A stretch of DNA of 64,000 nucleotides, from contig JAQFVV010012434.1 in NCBI GenBank assembly GCA_028023455.1, forward strand, positions 8,365,355 through 8,429,354, read 5' to 3'. Under the pieces are notes generated by a model. That model made no database searches. It had not been told where the DNA came from and saw nothing but the letters and a program-made list of their open reading frames with translations. The stretch's first letter is position 1; each line of letters starts with the position of its first letter. A program made the position numbers and the translations under genes. Positions 1 to 10,769 of the stretch are shown here, in pieces. The stretch comes from Epiperipatus broadwayi. Taxonomy: Eukaryota > Onychophora > Udeonychophora > Euonychophora > Peripatidae.

Positions 1-34
1 TAACTGCCAGGTGGATTGTCTTGGCCATATTGAA

Positions 35-622
35 TTAGACACCGGATTGATTAGAGAACTCCTCAAGCACAGATAAAAGCCTGGGAATTAGCTTCTTTGA
101 TGGGAGAAAAATGTCCAATTTGTCTATATATGTGATGTGATGAAATGTTGAATTTATTGCTGGGATATGGATGCTGGTTAAAAGATCTTTCAATTTGAAA
201 GAGAAAAGGATTGAGATGAGTGATGAAGAAGAGGGCATTGAGATGGGAGCTCTGTGGGATGGATGATGTGGTACAGAAGGAAGAAGAAAGTTTCCCATTC
301 AATGAGATGCACACTTTACAACTATAAACGAGGTTCCTAATGATATTAATGATTCCAGAAGAAATGTCATGCTTACCAAGCAAGATTAAAAGTGTACTGA
401 TTTGCATCGACTCAAAGGCAGTGGAGATGTCAAGCTGAACTACCACTGGCCTAGATTGCCTGGAGGATCTGATGTGATCAATAGTAATTTTAAAGAGGTT
501 GATGGGATCTGCTGTTGAACTTCCTTTTTTGTGAATTGATATTGTGAATTATGGGGAAGAATTTTGTTTTGAATTTTGCTTTTGATAGTTGACTCACTAA
601 TTTTGACCATCAGAGGAGTCAT
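35..622 (-). pseudogene. LINE ORF2 fragment, reverse transcriptase (copy A)
   Basis: Minus-strand frames 622-440, 446-63 and 298-35 together give a broken reverse transcriptase. Visible landmarks are a motif A with VVQLDISTAFES (around 446-410), a motif-B-like SIPQSSHLNALFF stretch, and a YIDKLDIFLPSKK segment that sits where copy B has YMDDIFICMLSKK, i.e. the catalytic Y/F-x-D-D box with its second Asp lost. The upstream part (IQNKILPHNSQYQFTKK) matches copy B IQVKIYKYISTNQYAKR. Frameshifts separate the pieces and no enzyme could be made. It continues left of the window. Confidence 0.7.
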
Positions 623-2278
623 AGAAAAAGGCTGTAGATTCTTCAGTGAAGATGTTTGCTCTTATATTGGGATTTTAAGTGATGGATTCTATAGAGATTG
701 CATTAAAGGGAAGATTTTTGAGGGTATATTAAGTGATTCGAGTTCCATTAGAAGTGATGATGGGCTTTTATTATGTGAAGTATAGTTTGAAATTAAGGAC
801 ATTAAGATTTAAATGAAGGAAATGAGACATCCACTAGTGGCAGTGAAAGAATATGAATTTTGTGGAAATATATATGTGCCTGAGAGAAGATAACTTGAGG
901 CAATCAGGACTTGAGAAGGATTCTGGTGGAAGGATTCTGGTGGTTATGTTTATTCTTGGAATAATGCATGAGTTAAGGTTTAGAGATAATTTAAGGGATA
1001 CTAAGTGATCTGAAAAGGCTGTAGGTTAGAGTGAGGGATCAATTAGGAAATGCAGATCAGGTGTATAGTAGATGAGGTTTATGAGAGAAATATACCTCCT
1101 TGTATAAAAGGAAAAGTCATTTGGTTGGAAGAAACCCTCCCCACTCATGAATCTCAAAATTAAGGCAATGAATATATTTCACAGTAAATTTCTGGTAGGA
1201 GGTTTTAAAATCTCCCAGGAAAAGAGTAGAATAAGGGTTGGATGCAAGCAGGATATTGAAATGTTGAATTATCTGTTGAATGAGTAATTTATTTTGGTAG
1301 AGGTATATAGATTACATTCAGAATAAAGGCCTTGTGGAATAGAGTAGCAATAGTTAATTTTGAAGGATTTAAATGGATTGCTATTGAAAATTAAGATCAC
1401 CATGCCAGCAGCAGATGAAAGAAAAGATTGCCAAGAAGGTTCAGGATTTTGGGGTTTGAAAATTGGTGCAATTTGGTCTCAGAGAGATTCACAATATGGG
1501 GGAAATATTTCTTGAACCATTTAGGCAATTCATATACTATAATCAGGGAAATTAAGATTCCAGATGTTAATTCCCAATATTTTCAGCTTCATGTAGTGTT
1601 AATTCAACAGGAAAATTACAGATTGTTTTTACTAAACAGGCAGCAGAAAATTTAAGGATGAAGAAAATAGCCTTTAAAGGATATGTATTTACAAACTCAC
1701 CCATCATTCTGGTCCTGCTAAGTGGACAGATACTAGCTTTCTGTCTTGATGTTCTGGATCACAGGTCATCCATGGGAGACACTTCAGCACTAGCTACTAG
1801 AGAATCCATAGGCTTTCCAGATGTCCTCTCATTTGATGCCTTAGATCACAAGCTGTCAAAGGATTTTGGTTTAGCATTTGTAACTTTATAGTCTATAGGA
1901 AGCTATAACTTATTGTCATTATTAGGATCAAAGGATTGAGATGGCTAACCAGGATTCTTATTGGATGACTTACCAGGATCCTTATTGGACAGGTCATGAT
2001 TGCTTCCTTGGCCATCAGTCTTAGAAATAGACCTGCATTTTTTCACTGGTTGCTGGGAGACAGAGGATTCAATGTCTGGTGAGCTAATAGTGTAGCCATT
2101 ACTTTATTGGGGCAAGTTTTACCTACAGATGATTTGGAGCTTTTATTTGTTTTTTCACCTTCCTCTTCATAGATAGAGGCAATAAGGTGTCTCTTCCATG
2201 AAGGAAGACACTGAGCTGAGGGACTCATATAATGAGGTCATTGAGTGAGTGGGAGATAGTAGTGGATTAGGCATAGCT
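623..2278 (-). other. Decayed LINE interior, no recognisable domain
   Basis: By position this should encode the endonuclease and the N-terminal part of the reverse transcriptase of copy A. I could not recover the endonuclease signature in any minus-strand frame. Short plus-strand frames here (for example 1658-1891) look accidental. Confidence 0.4.
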
Positions 2279-3662
2279 TCATTGATGGGAGCCAATTGAG
2301 GGTAAGTGGAATTGGGGGTAAGTGGTATTTTTCACAGCTTCAGATGCTGCAAGGTCTGGTTTAGTGTGGTCTGTATCCATGGCCATCACACCCAAAACTG
2401 AGTTAGAGTGATGTGTTCTGTTTTTGATTCTTTTGCAACTATGACAGATCTTAGTTAGGCAGTTCCTCACCAAGTGGCTCCTCTGCCAGCAGAAGAAACA
2501 CTGTTGAGGAATGCCACAGAATATGATGATAAGAGGGGAAATCTCCACATAATAGAGTATGAATGTCATTGGGGCTTGATTATTTATTCAGGATGAATTC
2601 CAAGGAGGCAGTGTTAGTATATACTGGAAGTTCTCTCCCCTTAATCATTTGGTACCTAAATTTAAGATCTTACTATAGGGCCTAAGTAGTTGCTGCAAAT
2701 CATTTTCTTTAAATTTAAGGTAGCAGTTCTTGATCATGTCTGATAAGATTGTGTGATGATTCATATTAATGTTGCAAATGATTTTCCCATCAAGGTATTT
2801 GAAAATTTTCTGGAAGAAAATTTTCTGAGTAAGGTTGTTAAATTTTATTATTACATGGTGATTATTAGGATATTGCAAAATTTTGTGAATCAGCCTCCAT
2901 AATTTTTTTTGTTAACTCATTATATAGTTCATTAATCGAGAATTTATATAAATCACATGAAAGGTTGGTAACAGTCAAGATTGAAGTGTTTTCACTGTAG
3001 AAATTAAAAAAGGATTTATGTAGTTGAAGGGGAATGGAGCTATTAAATTCGCTTGCTATAAAATCAAGATCCTTCTGCTCCAAATTTAAATTGATAAGAT
3101 TGGGGTTGCAAGAATTGACAGCAAAGTTCTCTTCCACCTCTTCATCAATTAAATTGGAAAATTTTGGGGATTTTTTTTAAAATTTCCCATGTCATAACAT
3201 TAGGCTCACTAAGTCCTACCTGTGTAATGTTAGAATAAGAAGGTTTGCTATTAATTAGTTAGTATATATAGGTTGATTTTTTGGAAGTGGAAGCATTTAA
3301 ATTAAAAGGCACTAAGTTAGTTTTTCCATTTTTATCAAAATTACTGTTAGGATTATTTGATACAGGAGAATTAAGAGAAAATTTACCATTGTTACTCCCC
3401 AAGCTTGGTAAATCCAGACTTCCAATGATGTCCCTAAAGGCTTCATTCTGGACCATATTGTCTTAAAGTTTGGACTGGGATTCCTTTGAAATGAGCTTAA
3501 AGTCTTCTCTTTAACTGTAGCTTCTCTGAACAGTGTGATTGGTTGCAGGAAATTAGATTCTGAGTTATCTTGAATTTCAAAGATGGTTTCTTTCTCAACT
3601 TGATTCATTGAAGATTCTTTGCAACTGTTGTAAACCTCTTCAATACTGAGTAACTTATCCAT
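2279..3662 (-). pseudogene. LINE ORF1 (gag-like, CCHC zinc knuckle) remnant, copy A
   Basis: Nucleic-acid-binding ORF1 of the LINE, now in at least four frames: 3662-3312, 3137-2865, 2878-2645 and 2569-2279. The last holds a canonical knuckle C-x2-C-x4-H-x4-C (CFFCWQRSHLVRNC, about 2500-2459), followed by a second CHSC pair. The central part (FNSSIPLQLHKSFFNFY, then SINELYNELTKKI) matches copy B (FNNSIPDLLLNSFTNYI, then IEKFYNMIFENDI), as does the pair HLDGKIICTI / YLDGKIICNI. The presumed start is the Met at 3662 (MDKLLSIEEVYNS), which is not conserved in copy B, so the true N-terminus is uncertain. Broken, non-functional. Confidence 0.7.
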
Positions 3663-4059
3663 CCTTAACTGAGCAGGAGAGTAAGAGGATAACTTTTATA
3701 AGCAAAGGTTTCCACTGGTAAAAATTCCAGAAAATCACAAGAAATGCTGAAATTTTACAGAGCCTGAAATTCAATAAAGTTAACTAGATGTGTCCTTTAT
3801 AGGCACACATGTGTAATGCTAAAGTTTTACAAAATAGAAGTGCATTTTCAAAGTTATCTTAAAATATAAAAACAGAGTCATTGAACATTAATCAGAGTAT
3901 ATTTAATTGTGAGAAAGTTGGAATTTCACTATTCATTTTATTTTTTAAAAAATACAATACAGTATATTTTACTTTTATTTTTTGAGTAAATGTTAATAAG
4001 TGTCCACACACATATTTTAAATATATATGTAAATTTACTGTTTCAATTTATTATTACAT

Positions 4060-4108
4060 CTGCTGAAGATTAGATTTCCATATTTCAAACATGAACAAAA
4101 AACTTTTA
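4060..4108 (+). repeat. Dispersed 49-bp direct repeat, copy 1
   Basis: Begins CTGCTGAAGATTAGATTTCC and continues almost identically in the copy at 4879-4928, with one substitution and a one-base indel. The copies lie on the two sides of the TA microsatellite, about 820 bp apart. Confidence 0.8.
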
Positions 4109-4155
4109 ACTATAATTTTAATTTATAAATGCATTCTATACATATAAAAAACTAT

Positions 4156-4275
<120 letters not shown>

Positions 4276-4878
4276 TGTTTTTAAGTATTGAGTACTTGCA
4301 GTTCAATTAAGAGTAAGTAATTATTCTATTGTAATCAAAGTCTATAAGCAAAGTGAGAGTTATACATGTAAGAGGCAGCCTCAGACCAAAATATAGTAGA
4401 TATTGAGCATCACTGTATTTAAGTTAAAGATTAGTTTTAATTTTTGCTTTCAATTGTATTTTTTTTCTTAATTACAAAAATATAATAAAAAGTTAATTAA
4501 TTATATTTACCAAATTTTCTAAAGGCATGTAATTAAAGAATAAATATCAATTTGCTTTTGTAGGTAAGTCAGCAATCTAATGATTGATTAACTTGTTATT
4601 TATTGTGAAAATATGTTTTAAATAAGGCACATACAAGCTTTAAAAGTTGGTTTTTAAAGACTTTTTCTCAGCAATTTTATTAAAGTTTTATCACTAATAA
4701 TTTATTGCACTATTAATTAACAATAGATAGAAGATTACTATTCAAAGGGAAGAGAAATAGCATATTTGTTATTGTTGGTCTCAACAATAAATTAGAAAAT
4801 CATCCACTTATTTTCCTAATAATTGAATTTTTAAAATCTTTTAGAGTCTTCATTTAAACAGCTATCTATGAAAACACC

Positions 4879-4928
4879 TGCTGAAGATTAGATTTCCATA
4901 TTTTAAACATGAACAAAAAATCTTTTAT
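4879..4928 (+). repeat. Dispersed 49-bp direct repeat, copy 2
   Basis: Second copy of the segment at 4060-4108, same orientation, nearly identical. Confidence 0.8.
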
Positions 4929-5151
4929 AATTAATAACTTCAAAATTCAAAAAGTTTATCTTTTCTGAAATGCTGGCAGTAAAATGAAACTCGCATATAT
5001 ACACATAATGAAATAATATATTTCTTTGGGATATACTTCATTGATGTGTACATTAAGCAAATGTATAAAAAGAAATTTTATTAATTTACAAGTGTGACAT
5101 CATTGATATTTTTAAATACTGAGTTATTATTATTATTTAAAAGACATTATA

Positions 5152-6191
5152 CACCTGGGTCTCACTTTACGCAATAGATAGGTTCCTCAGTGCGCAAAAA
5201 TAGACGTAACTTACATTGAAAAAGTCTGTGATTTTTCAAAATTTGCATAAAAGCAAAGCACCAACATAAAATTACTTTAAAATTCGCGCAAAAAAAAAAA
5301 TAAGGAAATAAAATATGACTAATAAAAAATTTCAAATTTGAAAAAAATTGATACAAGACAAACTTTTTTTAACTATAATATTTAATTTTATTCAAAATAA
5401 TATGTTTTTATGCATAATTTACAGTACAGTAATTTACATTTTTTATATATGTTTTAATTATTATAGCTATTTGCCAAAAAACATGTTTGTTTGCAAACAA
5501 CTAGCGCCAAATTCACACTCATGTTGTGTCAATGGTTTTCTGCTGGCAACATAATTAGTAATTAATCTTTGAGACAATGATTTTATTAATTGTTTATGAA
5601 ACTAACAACTAAAAATTAAATTCTTATATTTGTCTTTAATTTTCAATTCCATTTATAAATCAAATTTCACATCACATTAATTTCAAGTCATTGTAAGTAA
5701 TTTTTAAATTGTTAATTACAATTAAAAATCAGATTTTAATTTTTAATTGTCAAATTTAATTGTGCCCACTGCTATTACTGACCTTTTAAAGATAAACTTG
5801 TGGACACTAAATGATTAATAATTGATTACGTTTTTTTTTAAAAAGCAAAAACAGAATGTGATTTAAAATGCAAAATGAACACGCACAATGTTTGAACAAA
5901 TTTACATTATAATCTTGTAAAATTTAATGGGTGTATACATAAAATGTGGAAATCATGATTTTAATTTCATTATTGCATAAAATCTTACTATTATAAAGCA
6001 CTGAAAATATTGAAATTACTAAGATGAAAGTTGAATTCCAATAATGTGCTATTACTTTCAATATAATGTAAGTGTGCGAAATTTATTATTTAAAGTAATA
6101 GCGCATTATCGGAGTTCGACTTCCGGTGAAACAGGAATCACATAACTTAAAAATCGTGTTAAATAAGTCTGTGTAAAAAAAAACCCAGGTG
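5152..6191 (+). mobile_element. Non-autonomous DNA transposon (MITE-like), TA-flanked, copy 1
   Basis: Starts CACCTGGGTCTCACTTTACG and ends with the inverse, ACCCAGGTG, with TA on both sides (5150-5151 and 6192-6193). A longer relative in reverse orientation sits at 32468-33797 and shares interior sequence, for example around 5870-6120, including an internal palindrome with arms near 6026-6062 and 6093-6125. No transposase frame is visible. TA target duplication is the signature of the Tc1/mariner/pogo superfamily. The inner terminal sequence (TTTACGC, GGTTCC) resembles Tigger/pogo ends in style, but that is a weak inference. This copy is about 290 bp shorter than the other. Confidence 0.75.
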
Positions 6192-6193
6192 TA

Positions 6194-7522
6194 TACACTT
6201 TTTTATAAATAAAAATTGATTTTGTTAAACAATAATTTAAAAGAAATTCAATTATTTAATTTAAAATATTAATTTTAAAGAAATGACAATTATTTGTTTT
6301 AAATGTACTTTTAAATAGACTGAAGCGTTATTTACATTCTATTGGAAAGTAGCCAAGAATAATTTCTTGTCATGGAAATTCTTTTGATCATGTGAACAAA
6401 ATTATTGGCTGCTGGATTTAAAAAGAAAACATTGGATTTTAAAACTCTCAAAATGAATTTTTATTTCAAGAATTTGGGAAACAAGACTCAAATGGATAAT
6501 CTACTTCTTCATATTTTTATCTATCATAAATAAGATTATTTCATAATCATCAATTGCTGCAAAATCATGATTTTATTACAACTTATGTAGGCCTATATAG
6601 TTACTGTTTATAACTTCTTTATTTCAAATAAAGTGCCATAATGGAGAAATTGTCTGTTATATCTTAAATTTGAAGAGTTAACATTTTTACTGGTTTGTAA
6701 CTATGTTAAAACTACAAAATAATCTATAAAGCTTTATTAAATATTTTTTTAATTTGTAACAAATTGTTTTGCACATAAACATTAGCTGATATTAATTATT
6801 TATAAACTGTCAATTCTTAAATATTGTATCAATGGCTATATGTGTAGTATTAAATCAATATGCAAGTAATATTTTCAAAACATTTTAAATATAATATTCA
6901 TAAATAATTTAAATGTAATAAATGATAGTTTATTTTATTTTGTGATGTCATATTTCAATACAGATTATTATGAAATATATAATTAATGTTATTTAATGAT
7001 ATTTATAATTTTAAATAATGATTGTTTAAATGGTAATAAATACTTATTTCATATATATGGGATTTGACTAATACTGTACATATTGGCAACTGAGATATTA
7101 TTGATATTTAGTTTGATATTATTGGTTAGTTCCAGTTATAAATTTTTTATGGCTTTATTTTATAATGACTTCATTTTTGTAGTGAATAATTTCTTAAGCA
7201 TGGATAATATTTATATCATTATAAATAATATGATTATAATGATGAATTAATATTTAAATATTTTATATATAAAGTTTTAATATTAGTTTTTGTTTTTATG
7301 CTATTACCTAGAATATTATTATAGAGAGTTAAGCTTATATCTAACAGGCATTTCACCCATTGCTTAGTTTTATAGCACTCAGTATATAGGTTACTGTGTT
7401 ACTATGTATTGAGATTAATAATAACTTAGTTTGTTTTGACAATATCTCAGATTGTCGATCATATGTGTTTGTTGATTTTGATGTATTAATTTAAATATTG
7501 GTAACTATTACAATGACATTAT
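6194..7522. other. AT-rich non-coding stretch
   Basis: Nothing recognised: no long frame, no clear repeat structure, very low GC. Confidence 0.5.
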
Positions 7523-7620
7523 TAATATAGGGTATATGAGCACAGACTTTCACATGACCCACCACTCTCCACTCTATCTAATAACACTGATACACTCAAG
7601 CACATATATTCTGAAAAGAT

Positions 7621-7678
7621 AAATCACCAATAGACGTATTTCATGCTAAAACAGCAATCATCAGTTGGTCCAGATTAT
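7621..7678 (-). ncRNA. Hammerhead ribozyme, type I, copy 1 (helix III damaged)
   Basis: On the minus strand: ACCAA, then CUGAUGA, a stem II UUGCU/AGCAU with loop GUUUU, GAAA, UACGUCU, A, then UUGGU. ACCAA pairs with UUGGU (helix I), and GAUAAUC can extend the pairing beyond an internal loop. Core residues are present, but the base pair next to CUGAUGA is U-U instead of G-C, and helix III has C where A (position 16.2) is expected. Activity is therefore doubtful. Confidence 0.65.
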
Positions 7679-8091
7679 CATCTCACACACATATATACCA
7701 TAAGTGCTCAGATATTTATTAAGATAGACAATCTTCATACTTTAATGGACTGGCTCCAATCTACTACACACTCCAACTCTTCAACCGTCCATCCAATTGA
7801 AAATCTGATGTTGGAATGCTCGAAGGCCACCCTAAGGCCGAGATTCTTGTCACACCCATGTTGACCCAAGGTCAATCTGAACCCCACATGTACAGGACAT
7901 AATCCATTAAATACATATGCAAGGATGGGCAGAAATCTCTACAATGTAATAAGTGAACCACAGGCTTAATATATACCATGTGTCTATATATGTAATATAG
8001 GGTATATGAGCACAGACTTTCACATGACCCACCACTCTCCACTCTATCTAATAACACTGATACACTCAAGCACATATATGCTGAAAAGATA

Positions 8092-8151
8092 AATAATCAC
8101 CAATATACGTATTTCATGCTAAACCAGCAATCATCAGTTGGTCCAGATTAT
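8092..8151 (-). ncRNA. Hammerhead ribozyme, type I, copy 2
   Basis: Minus strand order: GAUAAUC-type strand, ACCAA, CUGAUGA, UUGCU-GGUUU-AGCAU (stem-loop II), GAAA, UACGUAU (minimal helix III with ACGU loop), A (cleavage residue, at 8104), UUGGU, GAUUAUU. All core nucleotides are present and helix I is continuous in both segments. The only visible defect is a U-U mismatch at the base of stem II. Confidence 0.75.
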
Positions 8152-9899
8152 TTTCTTAAATAATTTATTTTGTTTAATAATAAATTATTTTGTTTCTTTC
8201 GTTATTGACTATTACTTGAATTATAAAATATAAAGTATTGATATGCCAAATTAATAGGTATCCAAATGTAATTTATGGTGGGTAAATTTGCCTTTTTACT
8301 TCAAGATTTATTATTAGTTGGAATAGTTTCATTTTGTAATTCATAACTTCCCAATATTTGTTTGTAATTGTGATTTTGGAAGTAAATTTAACTTCTTTCT
8401 TTGATGTTTTTTTTATATTAGTTAACAATATTAAATTACAATTCGATTAGGAAAGAAGTCTGAATTTATTATTTAGTGACACCTTCTAGTAAAGTTACTG
8501 TATACAACTATTTACCCATTGTAATATATACTAAAAATCAACTTAGCTACTAAAAAATATCTTTATTTGGAAGACAAAAAAACAAAAACAAATTCAATGT
8601 AAATATAGTACCAATAAGTTAATATCTCTGGAAAATTGCTTTGCAATAAAAAAAATGTCTAAAATGCCTATTGAATGATTTATTGATTTCATGAAATGTC
8701 TGGAATAAAAAAGGTATTTGCTTTAACTTTTTTATTTAATCTGTTTATTTAAATTTATTATAATTAATAATTTTGAATATTAAATCAAATACATTAATAC
8801 TTTAAAAGCTGGTATTTGTTTTGAATTATATAACTTTTTCATCAATCAACTATATACATAAAATAATATGTTGTTATATACCTAGTTAAACTTATTAATT
8901 AAATATTTTTGCTACTTAAAATGCAATCTTAGCTCTTTATTTTCAATTTAATATTTTTTCTATATAAATTTATATGCTGCAGTTGATTAACATATTGGGT
9001 CTTTTGTTGTCATAATTTTACTACTTAAACTAAACTCTATGTAAGGTATATGATATGTGTGCTTCTGCCGTATTTAAAAATTAGATGATGCTTCAAATAT
9101 CAATATTTTTTTCTTTCTAGGAATGCATGTATAGTTGAAATAATCATATATTCACACACACACATTTAATGTCATTTGTTATTATTTTCAAAAACTGATA
9201 TTTGATCTCTCAACATGAATCATCCTCATGTTCAGCTTAGCATCATTAATCACAGTTGTTCTTTTTTCATTATACATTTTTATTAACCCTACTGTAAAAC
9301 TATACATATGGGGGTGACTGATGTCATGCTGCATTCCGTTATAATATACTTATGTGTGTGTGCATGCGTGTGTTATGCTAACTTTTGCAAGTCAATGACT
9401 TTCTTTTTACAAGTTTCTTAACTTTCAATACTTATATTGGTATTATGTATTTTTTTCTACTATTACAATAATTAAATGAAAGTTATTATTTCAGACAAAT
9501 AGTATTGTGAAGCAACTGGTCTTATTCACTATTGTCTGACTATTTACAGAATGTTAATACATAACGATGTAATTTACACCTTCCAAAAAATGTTTTTGTT
9601 TCAAAGATTTTAACTATTTCCTGCGCGAAATAAAAATTATAGTATATTTAGCTCTTAAACTCTATTACAAAAAATGTTTTAAAAAAAAAAAAAGATAATT
9701 TTTCTAATTGCTATTTATTGTAACTATCATGTATTAAATATTAACATTTTTCTTTACTCATTTAATACATTTGACAGTAAAATTATGAGTTATAGATAAT
9801 TAATTAAATGAGAAAATTATAATGTGTTACTTTTTTTTATTTTTCACAGCTATGATCGATTGTTATAAAAGTTTAATAAATAATACAGGAGGTACTATT
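8152..9899. other. AT-rich non-coding stretch
   Basis: No gene or clear repeat seen. Short TG runs occur near 9352-9374. All frames are short. Confidence 0.5.
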
Positions 9900-10246
9900 G
9901 TATTAGAGCTGCGACATGAATTATAATCGTTTAATCATTAAATTAATTAGGTTATTAAATCAAAAACATATTTTAAAATCTACATTTAAAAAAAGAACAA
10001 TTTAACAAAAAAAAAATATGAAAAGCATTAATGTGAAGAATAGTTAAAATGCGTGTTTAAATCAAATTGAGTATGTATTTGCACGTGCATATTCTGCATA
10101 ATCTATTTTAATACATTGTATAGGCTTACACGTGCATTTATGTATGTAATATATGAGGGATTCGAACTCAGACTTTCATACGACCTACAACTCTCAGTGC
10201 CATCTTATATTGCTGACTCACCTGATCACACACATGTTGAAAAGAT

Positions 10247-10290
10247 AAATAATCACCAATATAAGTAATTCGTGTTAAACCAGCACTCAT
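10247..10290 (-). ncRNA. Partial hammerhead motif in left palindrome arm (copy 3)
   Basis: Reading minus: AUGAGUGCUGGUUUAACAC, GAAU, UACUUAU, A, UUGGUG. Stem II and the 3' part are present, but the CUGAUGA box has become UUAAUGA, GAAA has become GAAU, and the ACCAA strand of helix I is absent. Not expected to cleave. Confidence 0.6.
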
Positions 10291-10356
10291 TAAAGTATGA
10301 AGATTGGTTATCTTAATATAAAGCTGAGTACTGATTGTATATATGTGTGGAGATGG

Positions 10357-10413
10357 TAATCTGAACCAACTGATGAGTGCTGGTTTAGCACGAAATACGG
10401 ATATTGGTGATTA
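10357..10413 (+). ncRNA. Hammerhead ribozyme, type I, intact core (copy 4)
   Basis: Best copy. Helix I outer: UAAUC (10357-10361) with GAUUA (10409-10413). Helix I inner: ACCAA (10365-10369) with UUGGU (10404-10408). Core CUGAUGA spans 10370-10376. Stem II is GUGCU-GGUUU-AGCAC (10377-10391) with five Watson-Crick pairs and the expected G-C closing pair. GAAA spans 10392-10395. Helix III is A-U and U-A (10395-10396 with 10401-10402) around loop ACGG. The cleavage triplet is AUA, with cleavage predicted after 10403. The 5' and 3' ends lie in helix I, which makes it type I. The very short helix III is known from animal retroelement hammerheads, which often work best as dimers. Confidence 0.85.
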
Positions 10414-10493
10414 TTTATCTTTTCAACATGCGTGTGACCAGGTGAGTCAGCAATATAAGATGGCACTGAGAGTTGTAGTTCGTGTGAAAGTCT

Positions 10494-10505
10494 GAGTTCG
10501 AATCC
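10494..10505 (+). promoter_or_regulatory. tRNA-like B box (RNA polymerase III) in ribozyme unit
   Basis: GAGTTCGAATCC matches the B-box consensus GGTTCGANTCC at all but one position. A mirrored copy is in the left arm near 10159-10170 (minus). It lies about 90 nt 3' of the ribozyme cleavage site. An upstream A box (TGGCACTGAGAG, 10461) is poor and closer than in a normal tRNA. Confidence 0.5.
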
Positions 10506-10769
10506 TGCATGTATTAAATATATAAATGCAGGTGTAATCCTGTACAATGTATTAATATAGATTATGCAGAATAAGCACTTGCAAACACACACTCAATTTG
10601 ATTTAAACACGCATTTTAACTATTCTTCACATTAATGCTTTTTGTATTTTTTTTTTTGTTAAATTGTTTTTTTTTTTTTAATGTAGATTTTAAAATATGT
10701 TTTTGATTTAATAACCTAATTAATTTAATGATTAAACGATTATAATTCTTTATGTCGCAGCTCTAATAC

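Larger units (their letters stand above)
1..3700 (-). mobile_element. Decayed non-LTR retrotransposon (LINE copy A), truncated by the window edge
   Basis: Read on the minus strand, this stretch carries, in the order expected of a two-ORF LINE, a gag-like ORF1 with a zinc knuckle (3662 down to 2279), a badly decayed middle (about 2250 to 620) and a reverse-transcriptase fragment (622 to 35) that leaves through position 1. Every frame is broken by stops and shifts. Its ORF1 and RT pieces align by eye with the plus-strand element at 30.1-36.8 kb, so both are copies of one family. Base composition is less AT-rich than the flanks. The endonuclease, expected in the middle part, could not be recognised. 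Confident as a LINE remnant; the 5' boundary near 3700 is approximate. Confidence 0.75.
7523..8151 (-). mobile_element. Retrozyme-like element: terminal direct repeats, each with a hammerhead ribozyme
   Basis: Two direct repeats of about 157 bp (7523-7678 and 7993-8151) flank about 314 bp of single-copy interior. The repeats differ by only about three substitutions and one 3-base indel. Each contains one hammerhead motif on the minus strand. The predicted cleavage sites (beside 7631 and 8104) are 473 nt apart, so a transcript across the element would release a unit-length RNA with ligatable ends. The interior matches the interior of the element at 38601-39362. Known retrozymes have this plan (LTR-like repeats with hammerheads, no coding capacity). 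No clear target-site duplication was found. Frames inside (7643-7864 plus, 7872-8075 minus) are incidental. Confidence 0.75.
9900..10769. repeat. Large palindrome (inverted repeat) with ribozyme units at its centre
   Basis: The left arm 9900-10290 reads as the reverse complement of the right arm 10373-10769, with scattered substitutions and small indels. The 82-bp centre (10291-10372) is unpaired. The inner ~150 bp of each arm is the hammerhead-repeat unit; the outer ~240 bp is sequence not seen in the other ribozyme copies. The outermost shared word is GTATTAGAGCTGCGACA (9900-9916) against its complement at 10753-10769. It could form a long hairpin RNA or cruciform. The minus-strand frame 10308-10592 is a by-product. 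Confidence 0.9.

Noticed and set aside
1428-1891. Plus-strand frames within LINE copy A
   Set aside because: The element is transcribed from the minus strand; these frames have no recognisable motif.
5348-5554. 68-residue plus frame
   Set aside because: It lies inside the MITE-like element and is not shared by the longer copy at 32468-33797.
7643-8075. Frames on both strands within the ribozyme element
   Set aside because: Copies of the unit elsewhere do not keep these frames; the unit is conserved as RNA structure, not protein.
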